Of a DNA stretch of 60,000 nucleotides, positions 11,136 through 21,305 are shown one piece after another. The stretch comes from Nymphaea colorata. Taxonomy: Eukaryota; Streptophyta; Magnoliopsida; Nymphaeales; Nymphaeaceae. A program made the translations under genes and the position numbers. The stretch spans positions 4,032,001 through 4,092,000 of the forward strand of contig NC_045148.1 in assembly GCF_008831285.2 (NCBI RefSeq). Reading direction: 5' to 3'. Every line of letters starts with the position of its first letter. Within the stretch, counting starts at the first letter, position 1. Under the pieces are notes generated by a model. It was not told the DNA's origin. It made no database searches and saw only the letters and a program-made list of their open reading frames with translations.

Positions 11136-13097
11136 TAAGCCTGGGCACCGGGCCGGGCCGCCGCCGGGTACCCAGCCCGACTCGGGCCCGGGCCTTGCAA
11201 ATTTGATTGCGGGCTGTTAATTACCGGGCTCGGCCCGGCCCAGTAATTAATGGGTCGGGCTCGGGCCAGTCGCTTTGATCGTCGGCGGCCCGAGAAGCCC
11301 GACATTTTTTTTTCTGAAAAATGAACTTAGGGTTTAATGACGTTGATAATGAATTAATGAGAGTTCCTGTTTCTCCCTGTTTCTCCCCGTCGAGACTTCC
11401 TCTTCGTCGACTCGCCCATCGGCTACCTCTTTGTCGCCCATCGGCAGTGCCTCTTCGTCGCTGTCGCCCATCGGCTGCCTCTTCTTGTGCTTCCAGTCGA
11501 TCGTCGCCGTCACCGTCCCTGTATCCCATCGGCTGCCTCCTCCGGTCATCCCAGTCAGCCATCGTCATTGCCATCGCCCATCTGCTGTCTCCCCATCCGT
11601 CCTCTTGCAGGTGTGCCACTTTTCCCCTTTCTAGTTTCTCCCTGTCCGTCTCATTTCCCTGTTTCGCATCATTTTTTTCTTCCTTATACTTCAAGCATAC
11701 TGTGATTGTTGGGGAATGTTGGTCTTACACCATTTCCAAGGTGCTTCTTACATCCATTTTCATGTGCTTCACAATGACTCTGGTTCGATGTCATTATTTT
11801 CTTTTCATTAACGTTGAGCCAAACTAATTTAGTTTCCTTTTACTCTGGTTCGATGGCACTTGTTAAAGCTTTCAAAAAGTAAAACTTTGTACAGGCATCT
11901 TAAATGGAAGAAGTTGTTCTGAATTTTAGTAGATCACAGACCACAGTTTGGTCTTTAACATCACTTTTATTTGTGTAGACAGTACATTTGAACTGTTTAG
12001 ATTTTGTCTTCTAGTCTATGTTTGTCCTGCTTGTTTTGTTATATGAAGTTTTTATCAGTTATCACCTTACTTTTCTTCTTGTGCTTAGTTAACTTTCTTC
12101 TTGTGCACTAGTTAACTTTCAATTTTAGTAGATTTTTATTTCTATTAATGTTTATAATTGTTAATTATGGTTTTCATCTGGTCAATTTTGTGTTCAAGTT
12201 CATTCCGGTTCTTTTCATGTTTAATCTGCTTTCACATTTGCAGGTGATACTAAAGTTCTTTTTGCAGACAGTGTTTTGAAATTTACTTGATCTGGGAAAA
12301 TTAAGCGGAGGAGATTTTTGATTACTGAAATTTCTATTTATATAGTAGACTTAGAGGCTGCCCTACTTAATAGACGTATATCACTTTCTGCTGTTCAAAA
12401 GATATTGGCATATTGCTGAGTGAACTCAGTGACAATTACTTTGCAATTATAGTGCAAAATGAGTATGACTGTTTGATGGCCAGCACACCTAAAAGTGAAA
12501 TTGTGTCAGTGTTAGCAGAAGCCACCAAGGACAGATCTATTTCAGAAATTGATATTTGCCTTTTCAACAGGTAAAGAATACTTTGCAAGTTTGCAAATTG
12601 CAATCCTGGTTGCGTTCTTTTGTTTGACAGTTCTCTAGGCGTAAGAATTATCAGGCGTAAGAATTATTAATTGTTAATGCTTTTGAGCTATTGATGTTCT
12701 TTTGTTTGCAGCACAGTTCTCCAGACATAAAAGTTATTTCTTTTGCACTACTAATATTCTTTTACATGCACTACAAGTTCTCCAGACATAAGAATTATTG
12801 ATTGATCCCAGCAGAATCGCAAGATGAATATTGATTGACATGTATCATGGTAGTAAGAAGGCAGACCCGCCCCAAGGCCCGGCCCAGCCCGCCTCAAAGC
12901 CCCGCCCAACCTGCCCGGCCCGTTAACAATCGGGCCGGGCCGGGCCTCAGGCATAAACTGAAGCCCGAGGCCCGATATTACATAAGCCCGGCCCGGCCCA
13001 TTTAGAAACGGGCCGGCCCAAGGCCCGGCCCGTTTCTAATGCCGGGATTTGATTTTTACATTTTTATCGGGCCGGGCCGGCCCGATGCCCAGCCTTA
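11136..13097. mobile_element. Non-autonomous hAT transposon, 1962 bp
   Basis: The left end is TAAGCCTGGGCACCGGGCCG. The right end read on the - strand is TAAGGCTGGGCATCGGGCCG, giving an imperfect terminal inverted repeat, and the element is flanked by the exact 8-bp duplication GACATATG. GGGCCGGGCC words crowd both subterminal regions (11145-11300 and 12870-13090), typical of plant hAT elements. The interior has no hAT dimerisation or transposase motif. It has a pyrimidine-rich stretch with repeated CCCATCGGC and then AT-rich DNA. It therefore looks mobilised in trans or internally deleted. It sits inside the integrase C-terminal code of the Tat-like element, so it arrived later. Confidence 0.93.
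11412..11535. repeat. CCCATCGGC interspersed repeat inside the hAT
   Basis: CCCATCGGC occurs four times in about 120 bp, in a CTCTTCGTCG-rich context. A 168-residue + strand frame (11321-11827) and several opposite-strand frames overlap it. Their Ser/Pro/Arg-rich composition follows from the repeat and I do not call them genes. It could be a captured 5' leader. Confidence 0.6.
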
Positions 13098-13105
13098 GAC
13101 ATATG
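13098..13105. repeat. hAT target-site duplication, right
   Basis: GACATATG immediately after the right terminus; matches 11128-11135 exactly. Confidence 0.93.
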
Positions 13106-14142
13106 GTCTTTCCCAGTTTGGTACCCATTTTGTTTTGGGTCTAATCCTGAGTAGGACCACTGATCTTAAGACGATGTTATTTACCTAAAATTTTCTTTCA
13201 ATGATCGATTTGGCATAATGTCGGGTGACTCTCTTGCAATAGACTTCAGTATGCTTTGCTACTTGTAGCCTTTTCTCATCTAAGCAGTCTAATTGAATCA
13301 GTTTCTTTTATTGATACTTGATCATTGAAGCTCAATGAGAGTAGCAAATTTTATTGCCGGCTTCTGGACATATAATGGAAAGACGATTTTCGTTTCATAT
13401 ACTAATTCTACTTGTGTAGCATTGGTAGGAGTTCAAATCATGGTTCGATATGCCCAAAGTGCAATATGCCCTTTCTCATGAGAATCTTGGCCTATTTCAG
13501 CAGTCCTTTCTAAAAACGAATCAAAATCTTGTTGGTTGCTTTTGCATGACCGTTACCTTAAGGGTAATATGGAGTAAAAAAATGATGTTGTATTTTGTAT
13601 TTGTGATAGAGGTGGTGCATCTTCTTATTTTTTAAATGAGTGTTATTGTTTGATACAATGTCATGATGTACATAGAAGATTTTTGTGGATAAATGACTCG
13701 ACATGTCATTCTTTGACTGTTTTTAAGGTGATTGCCTCCACCCATTTGATGAAGTAATTTGTGGATGCAAGAAAATGCATGTGCCCATTTGAGGCATATG
13801 GATTGATTAGACCAACCACATGGAAAGCTGACGAATGAAGGTATGCTGCTAGAGAATGAATTGATTGAGCTGACATTTGATGCACTTTTTGACAAATTGG
13901 TGACAGTCTTTTTACATTATGGGCCAATAGTACCCTGCTCTGACTATCTACTTAACAAGAGTTTGATACTCGATATGTGCCCCACAAATTCCTTCATGGG
14001 CTTCTTGAATGGCTTCTAGTGTCTCATTTGCATCAAGACATCTATCATATTCTGTGTTGAATCCTTTTTTATATAGGATCCCAACTAAAATGAAATATCT
14101 CAAGGACATGTGTCTCAGAGCTCTTCGCTCCTTTTGAGACAT
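13106..14142 (-). pseudogene. Integrase remnant of the Tat-like element
   Basis: Starting at 14142 (- strand), CLDANETLEAIQEAHEGICG gives the H-H-C-C zinc-binding region typical of gypsy integrases. At 13927-13706 the frame contains ASTNYFIKWVEAITL, the conserved strand around the first catalytic Asp; the usual (A/V)TDYFTKWVEA has Asn in place of that Asp here. Further down, broken frames carry PYYPxGNGHAKATN (the normal Q-G-N-G-Q-A-E region, Glu replaced by Lys) and ALWAYRT-like sequence. The tail KTKWVPNWERPYV is cut by the hAT and resumes at 11127 as IKEILPHHPYRL. At least two catalytic acidic residues are changed and several stops are present, so it is inactive. Confidence 0.78.
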
Positions 14143-14309
14143 TTCAAATGGAAATATTCCTGTTTGGAGAAAATCTTTAATGTCTTGATGCCATGGTGCT
14201 TCTCCATTTTATGTTTGTGGTACCTATTCTAGCATGACATAGGATAGTTGTCTGAATCTATCGACTTCAAAAAATCTGATGTTCTCCATGTTTGAATGTG
14301 ATGGTAGAG

Positions 14310-14903
14310 CACAAATTGGCTAAACCATCTGCAATTAGGTTAAATTCTCTCTTAACATGTGACAGTTGTCACTCCTCGAATTGTTTTACAAGGTATGTCT
14401 CTTGATATAGGACCAAATCCTGATATTTGACTTGCCATACTTTATGGACTGACTGACAATGAGGAGAGAATCTCTAAAAATGTGAACTCTTTGTATGTTC
14501 AATTGGAGAAGGATTTTGAGTCATCGAATTAAGGCCTCATATTCTACCATGTTATGAGTGCAAGAGAAACTTAATTTGAGGGAGTAATGAATCATTTCCA
14601 TCTATGGTGTAGTGAAAAGTATCCCAATATCTGCCCCAATTGTGCTTTTAGATCCATCAAAGTGCATCTCCCACATCATCTCTGGTTCAGTCACTAGAAT
14701 TTTTTCATCTGAAAATCATCATTTTCTTTGATTTCATTGGATATAAGGAAGTTTGCCAATTGATCTGCAATGGATTTCCCTTTGATTGATTTTTGTGAAA
14801 CATATTCCAAATCATATTGCATCAACAGAACTTGCCACTTTGTTAACCTCCCATTTAAGAATAGTTGTTCAATGATATACTCGAGTGGATGGAGCTTGGA
14901 CAA
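14310..14903 (-). pseudogene. RNase H 1 tail and second RNase H of the Tat-like element
   Basis: The frame 14903-14694 ends the first RNase H and enters the linker, with LTKWQVLLMQYDLEYVSQKS and KGKSIADQLANF, a motif set found between the two RNase H domains of Tat elements. A second RNase H follows at about 14600-14310 with HNMVEYEALI (the normal NNxAEYEAL), VHIFRDSLLIVSQ (normal GDS, here RDS) and a late FNLIADGLAN block. Stop codons interrupt the second domain. This duplicated RNase H is the main reason for the Tat assignment. Confidence 0.72.
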
Positions 14904-15171
14904 AATGTTGTCCTTGCATGATAGTAGGCAGTGCCTTAATTTTTGACACTTGCCACTTTGTTATCCTCCCATTTAAAAATATTTTCTTGACATAATAGAT
15001 AGTATGCTTTATTCAGCATCCTACTTCAAGTTGCACTAAAAATCTGCCACATGATGAATTGTTGACTGTGATGTAAAGAAATAAGGGTTTCCTCAAAATT
15101 GAAGGTTTCAAACTTAACAGGCAAAGGAGATATTTCTTGATCTTTTTGAATGAGACCTGATATTTATGTCA

Positions 15172-16032
15172 TCATTCAAACTTGACTCCTTTGGGCAGTA
15201 AATGGTTAAAGGTTTCACATCTCATGGCAATGTTAGATATAAACTTTCTGATTTTTTGAATTCTGCCTTGCAAACTGCATAGCTCATTGATATTTGTTGG
15301 TGAAGACAACTCAATGATTGCCTTTGCCTTAGAGGAATTCATTTCAATTATCTTTTTGCTAACTATAAATGCCAATAGTTTGTCGGATTCAACACAGACA
15401 CACACTTATGTGGATTTAGTCTGAGGTTGTATTGTAAAAGTCTATTAAATATTTGAGAAAGAATACTAATGTGATCCTCCTTAGTTTTTAATTTAATTAG
15501 CCAATCATCCACATGTGCATCTATGACTTGATGCATTTGATCATGAAAAATGGCTATCATAGCCCTTTGATACGTTGCACCAGTGTTCTTAAACTCGAAA
15601 GGCATTACGTATAGCAGAAAGTGCCCCATGGGGTTGTAAATAATGTTTTGGGCTAGTCTTGAGTGGCCAACTTAATTTGGTTGTAACCAGAATGTCCATC
15701 CATAAAAGAGAACATAGGTATCTTATGGTGATGTCCACTAACAAATCGATGTTCGAAAGTGATTAGTCATCTTTTGGTGTGGCTTTATTCAAATCTTTGA
15801 AATCAATGCAGAATTGAATTTTGTCATTCTTCTTTAGGATTACCACGATGTTTGCCAATCGTTCAGGATAGTCAATTGTTTGGATGAACCATGCCTTTAG
15901 TAGGTCTTCGAGGCCTTCCTTAACTTGCCCCTCAAGATGAGGGTATAATTTTCTTAATTTTTGTTTTACTCGCTTGCATTCTAGCTTCAATGGCAGTTGA
16001 TGCTCGACCAGTTTGGTATCAAGTTCTAGCAT
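15172..16032 (-). pseudogene. Reverse transcriptase remnant of the Tat-like element
   Basis: Three frames cover the RT domain. 16032-15763 has VKQKLRKLYPHLEGQVKEGL and the IQFCIDFKDLNKATPKDD palm block (normally R.C.DF.DLNKA.PKD). 15629-15363 has MPFEFKNTGATYQRAM and the catalytic loop at 15504-15515, reading H-V-D-D where Y-V-D-D is usual. 15405-15172 has the thumb/connection pattern ending RKFISNIAMRCETFNHLL. Frames change twice and the loop Tyr is lost. I saw no retropepsin D-T/S-G motif upstream. Confidence 0.82.
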
Positions 16033-16117
16033 GTCTTTTTAAATCCATGCAAAGGCTTCTTGATCATTTTTGAGGAAGTCTATCAATTCTTCTCTTTCTT
16101 TGACTAAAAGACTTGTA

Positions 16118-16489
16118 TCAATTTGCAAACTTTTTTGTTTTTCTTTTGTACCTATTTTCTATCGGGTCATTAACCAAAGGTAATAGTTGGTCTTGTTTTT
16201 CTATTTGGATGAACTCTAGACATTTTGTCTCCATGAGTTCTAGATTTATCTCCTTGAAGGCTTCTTGTGTTTGATTCTCATGTGTCATCCTAATTGGAAG
16301 AAAAAATGCAAGTGTCATAATTTGATATGACATGAGATGACGTTGCATAGATTGTAATTTGGAGAAAATGATAAATTTTTTATTAACAAATTTCAAGGAA
16401 AATGACATTAATAAAACTTGACAAAAGTTGACTTGGTTGACTACAACATTTGAACTAGACATAATGATGTAGGACATAAGGATATATAG
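16118..16489 (-). pseudogene. Linker between the PMD region and RT
   Basis: Part of the 166-residue frame 16618-16118. Its later part (ENQTQEAFKEINLELMETKC) has the acidic, leucine-rich character of the segment just before RT in Tat polyproteins. No zinc knuckle or protease triad is visible, so the normal gag-protease section appears to be missing or unrecognisable. Confidence 0.45.
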
Positions 16490-17478
16490 GTAGACTTCAT
16501 TCCACCATTTTACATATTTAGGACTCAAGTCTGTACCAAGGATAAGATACAAGTGGGCAAATGAATCCCAGCATTGCTGAGCATGGATGTATATTTCAGA
16601 CCAATCTTTGGTATCCAACTCACACTCTACGATGGCTCCGTCTGATTCAATTTTCTAGGCAAGCCTTTTACGTTGTGAAATTTTTCTGATGCAATGCTCT
16701 AGATGGTAGTCAATCGTGAAAAATGGTCCCAGCAAAAGGCTTCCTTTAACTAGATTGTAGTTGTATATTGATTTGATGACTTCTGGTTAAAGAAGTCCCA
16801 AATGATGGTGGAATCATGCACTTCCTCCATCTTCTCATGGAAGTGCTCCACAATGGATAACCGGTGGTTTGTGTTTTGAAAATGACATTATTGCGGTCTC
16901 ATGTGCTTGTAGAACCATGATCGTAGTTTGGAGACACATCCTTCTATCAAGTCTGCATCCCCAATTAAATTTTGGTCAATCTTCGATAAAGGAATGCCAA
17001 TGCTGTCATTGCTATGGATATGTGATGGACTTTGACGTGCACCCATTTTCTGAAGAAGTGGGTTATGCAAAAATTCATTATGTGTTCTTCATTGTTGAAG
17101 AAGATGAAACCTACAGTACAAGTTACCATGAAATTCTTATACTTGTCTTCAACACTTTTAGAGAGAAAAACGTAATTGACATATTGAGAATATGTCTCAC
17201 CGTTCCTTCCAAATGGAGGTATTAATGTTCATCTTTTCTAAAAATGACCAACTCTGTTTTCTTGTGAGTTTACGAATCACTTCTAGAGTTTTGACTTGAT
17301 CTTGATTGACATGAAATTGGTTTTTAATGGGTTCTCTTGGATTACCTTTTGGCCTGGGCAAACCCATAATGTTGGACAATTCATTTAGGGTGATCATCAT
17401 TTCACCCCATGGAAACCAAAATGTGTTGGAGTAATCACCCCAAGTTTTTCCAAATGCCAATCTTTTACCAAAACACAA
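16490..17478 (-). pseudogene. Plant mobile domain (PMD) remnant
   Basis: The frame 17478-17197 has FWFPWGEMMITLNELSNIMG, followed by LPRPKG. This is the F-P-x-G-E-M-x-I-T-L-x-(D/E)-(V/L)-x-x-x-x-G-L-P signature of the plant mobile domain found in MAIN-type proteins, MULE and gypsy transposons. A second conserved block follows after a frame change: ALAFLYRRL near 17010-16980, then DLIEGCVSKLRSWFYKHM within the frame 17070-16888 (normally ALA.LYR.L ... G...LLQLW..EH). A late W.EVY segment (KYVKWWNEVYLYIL) lies near 16500. It shares strand and order with the RT pol. It is disrupted by frameshifts and stops. Confidence 0.68.
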
Positions 17479-17539
17479 AATCTAATTTTTGGAATCTAAA
17501 TTAGATCCAAAACCACAATTCAAACCCAAAATTCGAAAT

Positions 17540-17854
17540 TAAGTTCGAAATGACAAACTTAAAGCGTCGCGTATGCCCAGACCTTCCCTTTGTTTTATGA
17601 ACTCATTTCTCAAGCCAAAATGTGTTTTAAACCCAAGTTGCATGCTCGAACGAGTCGACAACCGACTGAACCAAAATCGGATGCGGGACGAGCCGGGAGT
17701 AACTCGAAATGGAGCCGACCCGCCCATTTTTAACAAAAGCCTTTTCTTAACATTTTAAATAAAAGGAAAAATATTTTATGCTTCCTATAGAAAGAACATT
17801 TTTTATTTAATTTTATGAAATTTTATTTGATTTAAAAATTTTTTTTTTTTTTGC
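17540..17854. other. Unassigned DNA upstream of the CpG-rich block
   Basis: AT-rich, with CCGAC and CGAGTCG words at 17650-17710. No coding motif. It may be the start of an LTR-like segment that continues to about 19900. Confidence 0.35.
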
Positions 17855-18025
17855 ATCCCGCGACGCTTAGTCGTGCGACCACGCGTCACACGACGCGCGA
17901 TCGAGTGCCTCGCGTCGCGCAGCGCACGACTGTCGCAACTGTCGCCCTCGACCGCGTGACAGCTCGTGCCACCGCATTGTTGCACGCATGAGCAGCCGAA
18001 AAAGTCTTTTGGGGCCTGCCTAGTG
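17855..18025. other. CpG-rich block in AT-rich DNA
   Basis: A sharp change in composition: CGCG, CGAC and GTCGC words recur for about 170 bp, flanked by T-runs on the left and AT-rich DNA on the right. Overlapping - strand frames (Arg/Thr/Ala-rich) are composition artefacts. Confidence 0.6.
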
Positions 18026-18227
18026 CGCAAGACCCATTTTTCTTCAAAAATTGTTCATTGGAGGGCATTTTTGAACATTTTAAGAGGGCATTAGCCCTAC
18101 CTACACCCCAAAAATGGATTTCCAGGCCTTATAGCCAATCATACTTAAGCAAAACCTATTCAAAATTATTTGAAAATGTTATAAAAATCCAAAAAATTAA
18201 ATTTTGAGTTTTGGCTCCAAAACTCTT

Positions 18228-18237
18228 TATAAATACC
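18228..18237 (+). promoter_or_regulatory. Possible LTR-type TATA box
   Basis: CTTTATAAATACCCCCAC is followed by a pyrimidine-rich leader (18306-18380), an arrangement resembling the U3/R part of plant gypsy LTRs. It points to the + strand, opposite to the neighbouring Tat-like coding sequence, so it may belong to another element. No LTR partner was found. Confidence 0.35.
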
Positions 18238-18599
18238 CCCACTTTCCCCTTATTGGGCAAGGAGCTAGTAGCCTTTGGAGAAGCCCTAGTGAATTGTCAC
18301 TTGAGGACTTAGAGTTTTAAGCTCTCTTTCTCCATTTTCCCTCTTCCTCCACTTTCTTCTCGTTCTTCTTTTTCTTCTCCAACTTGGAGCAACCTACAAC
18401 TTTTGAAGGGAGCACAAAGATCTCTTGGAAGTCTCTTCTTCATCACCTTAAAGCTCTATTCAAGGTGAGTCTAGGATCACTCGAAGCAAGGGTGATCATT
18501 TTTCCCTCAAATCGTTCTCTTAAGAGGTATAACCCACATCTCACTCCATGTTTTTCTTTGTTTCTTCCCTTCTTTATCTCCCCATGGTCATACAAGATA

Positions 18600-19430
18600 A
18601 CTCTAAAATATCTATTTTAGAGTCAAGAAGCTATTCTTGAGTGCACCGAGACCATGAGAAGGTGAAGCAATACTTCATTTCATGATTGAATCATGTTATC
18701 TCTTTTTTTTTAATATAGTCTTGTTTTGCTTCTCTCATTTTCATCTCCTCTTCATCTCCCATGACCATATGAGATAGCTCTCAATCTCTATTTTAGAGTC
18801 AAGAAGCTATGCTCAAGTGCACCGGGAGCATGAGAAGAGATGTTATTTCATTTTATGACTGCATCATGTTCTATCTTTTCTTAAATGTAGTCATGTTGTG
18901 ATGTTTTTCTTTCCTCTCTTCTTCATCTTCCCATGGCTATATGAGATAGCTTTCAATCTTTATTTTAGAGTCAATAGGCTATGTTCGAGTGCACCACAAT
19001 CTCTATTTTAGAGTCAAGAAGCTATGCTCAAGTGCACCGGGAGCATGAGAAGAGATGTTATTTCATTTTATGACTGCATCATGTTCTATCTTTTCTTAAA
19101 TGTAGTCATGTTGTGATGTTTTTCTTTCCTCTCTTCTTCATCTTCCCATGGTTATATGAGATAGCTTTCAATCTTTATTTTAGAGTCAATAGGCTATGTT
19201 CGAGTGCACCACAATCTCTATTTTAGAGTCAAGAAGCTATGCTCAAGTGCACCGGGAGCATGAGAAGAGATGTTATTTCATTTTATGACTGCATCATGTT
19301 CTATCTTTTCTTAAATGTAGTCATGTTGTGATGTTTTTCTTTCCTCTCTTCTTCATCTTCCCATGGCTATATGAGATAGCTTTCAATCTTTATTTTAGAG
19401 TCAATAGGCTATGTTCGAGTGCACCAGGAG
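18600..19430 (+). repeat. Tandem repeat array, 215-bp unit
   Basis: CAATCTCTATTTTAGAGTC recurs at 18782, 18997 and 19212, exactly 215 bp apart. These three units are nearly identical, with differences such as GGCTATATG versus GGTTATATG. Each unit itself contains two versions of the TATTTTAGAGTCAA...GTGCACC block about 173 and 42 bp apart, so the unit is compound. A more diverged copy starts near 18601 with a shorter spacing of about 180 bp. The array follows an LTR-like segment; tandem repeats in untranslated regions are common in Tat/Ogre elements. Confidence 0.9.
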
Positions 19431-20167
19431 CATGGGAAAGTAAGATGACATTTCATTTTATGGTTGAATCATGCCCTCTCTCTTTCCTTGAATATTGCTT
19501 TGTTTCAAGATATTGTCCATGCATAGTTATTTGATTTTTCATGTGAATGCATGGTGAGAATGAGAGCATAGTTTGAGAATTTTCTCCTTATTTTATGTAA
19601 ATTTTTTAGGTTGGGACTTGTCCAACCTAGGGAAGACCTTCACTAATATGTACATCTTAAAATGCATATTCATGTCATTATGTTTAGTTTCCTTCTTAAT
19701 CACCCAATTTGAAACCCTAATGAGTGTCTCGTTATGTTGCTTGATTTTCTTTCATATCCAACGGTGAAAAAAATATATCCCTTGTAACAAACCAAATAAT
19801 AACATTCTATATTTATACATAAATCATATTTTACAAAAGATTTTCGAAAGCAAAGACTCTCTTTGATCTGGCGTTGGAGACTTAGCTTAGACTCTTACAT
19901 GAGTCCAAGCTCCCCTCCGGCCTACATCAAACTTGAAGTCGGTTATTTTAAGTCATTTCGAATCTCATGATGGCATGCATGTATATACATGTTATATACA
20001 TATATGTGCACATAATGATTCCCTTTATCATTTTCTCTCTATGTTTACACATTATATTTCACAAATCGTCATATAAACATGAATACATATATACATGTGT
20101 TCTATTTCCTCTCTTTTGAATATTTTATTTCACTTTTCAAGACAAATATCTTTTCTTACCAATTTCT

Positions 20168-20206
<39 letters not shown>

Positions 20207-21180
20207 CTTTTTCTCTAAAATCTCTATTTCTATTCAAATCAATATTATTTTTACAAACTTTCATATATATGTATACATGTGGTATGTATACGTATATGTA
20301 TATCTTTTTCTCTCTCTCTCTTCCTTTTCGTGAGAGTATTTTATCTTTTATTTTCTTTTTGATATTTTTCTCTCATGATCTTTTTATTTCCCGACTTCAC
20401 CAAGACCAAAAATCAAGTAATGACACAATATTGGATTCATGCTTGATAGTCTATAACCCCAATCCATTTTCAAAAACTTTTCCTTCTTATATATGATAAT
20501 CATAAAAATAAAAATTTTATATATATATTGTGGTAAGAATATTTCTAGATGAATGTTATGATATGAATGAATGATTTTCCCTTTCAATCATATAGGATCA
20601 ATGCATTCATGCATTCGCACTCAATTTCACTTATGATCAAAAGCACTTCTTTAAAAGAATTTTAAGAAGATGAGATAGAACTCTAACTAGGTAGTAACCA
20701 AATTAGAGCAAAATCTCAAACCTACTTAAAGTCTTAAGAAAACACTAAAGTGACTTCAAAATGACTTCGTAAATTTTTCAAATGATATTTACAAAGATTT
20801 CCCAATTCTAATTTTCCGTAAAATATTTCACATTTTCAAGTAATAACACTTGAAGAACCTTTTCAAAAGTTTGAAATATCAAGCTTTCAATATTTTTCTA
20901 CACCGCATATAAAGATGTTTAAGCCAAAATGAAATGCATCAATAATAGACATAGCCCTTGGATTGATTACCACAGGTAAAGGTGCCGAGAACAGTTGATC
21001 CTCGTACCGACTGACAAGTCCCTTTCTTTCTCATTTTCAAAACAAAACTCATTTTTTTGGAGCACTCCAAAACCAAAAACCAAGAAATTTGGGGATGCGA
21101 ACAGTTGGCCATTGGGTTCCACCTTTCGACGACTGCATGGATTATATTGTTGTTGATTGTCTGTATTACTAGATTGACAC
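19431..21180. other. Unassigned AT-rich DNA
   Basis: Holds an AT/GT microsatellite at 20169-20206 and a run of short open frames rich in Phe/Ile/Tyr, without motifs. CTGGCGTTGGAGACTTAG at about 19868-19886 weakly resembles the region after an LTR but is not a convincing primer-binding site. Confidence 0.45.
20169..20206. repeat. AT/GT microsatellite
   Basis: An alternating TA run passes directly into a GT run. Simple repeat. Confidence 0.9.
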
Positions 21181-21305
21181 CAAAAAATTGGATATCATGA
21201 AAGATATCATTGAAGTAGGTAGAACTCACTTGGGATGATGCAAAGTTCGGGTCGACCTTGACACAACTCGAATAGGATACGGTCGTAGGGAAAAATGTTT
21301 TTCAA
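21181..21305. repeat. Dispersed repeat R1, copy B
   Basis: Matches 7843-7965 in direct orientation (CCAAAAAATTGGATA, GAAGTAGGTAGA, CACTTGGGATGATG, GAAAAATG). Identity is moderate. Confidence 0.65.

Larger units (their letters stand above)
11040..17478 (-). mobile_element. Decayed Tat-type Ty3/gypsy element with plant mobile domain
   Basis: On the - strand, from high to low coordinates: a PMD-like frame (17478 to about 16490), a linker, RT (16032-15172), RNase H 1 tail (14903-14694), a second RNase H (about 14600-14310), the integrase zinc finger and core (14142-13290) and the integrase C-terminal strand motif (13200-13106, continued at 11127-11040). Two RNase H regions in tandem are the hallmark of the Tat branch (Ogre/Retand relatives). 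A hAT element splits the integrase tail. Stops and frame changes occur throughout and no LTR pair could be assigned, so the limits are those of recognisable coding sequence. Confidence 0.75.

Noticed and set aside
11321-11827. 168-residue + strand open frame inside the hAT, with a 157-residue frame opposite
   Set aside because: Ser/Pro/Arg composition comes from CCCATCGGC repeats; both strands are open and no transposase or other domain is visible.
19868-19886. Primer-binding site for an element carrying the 215-bp repeats
   Set aside because: CTGGCGTTGGAGACTTAG only loosely resembles known plant primer sites and no LTR edge precedes it.
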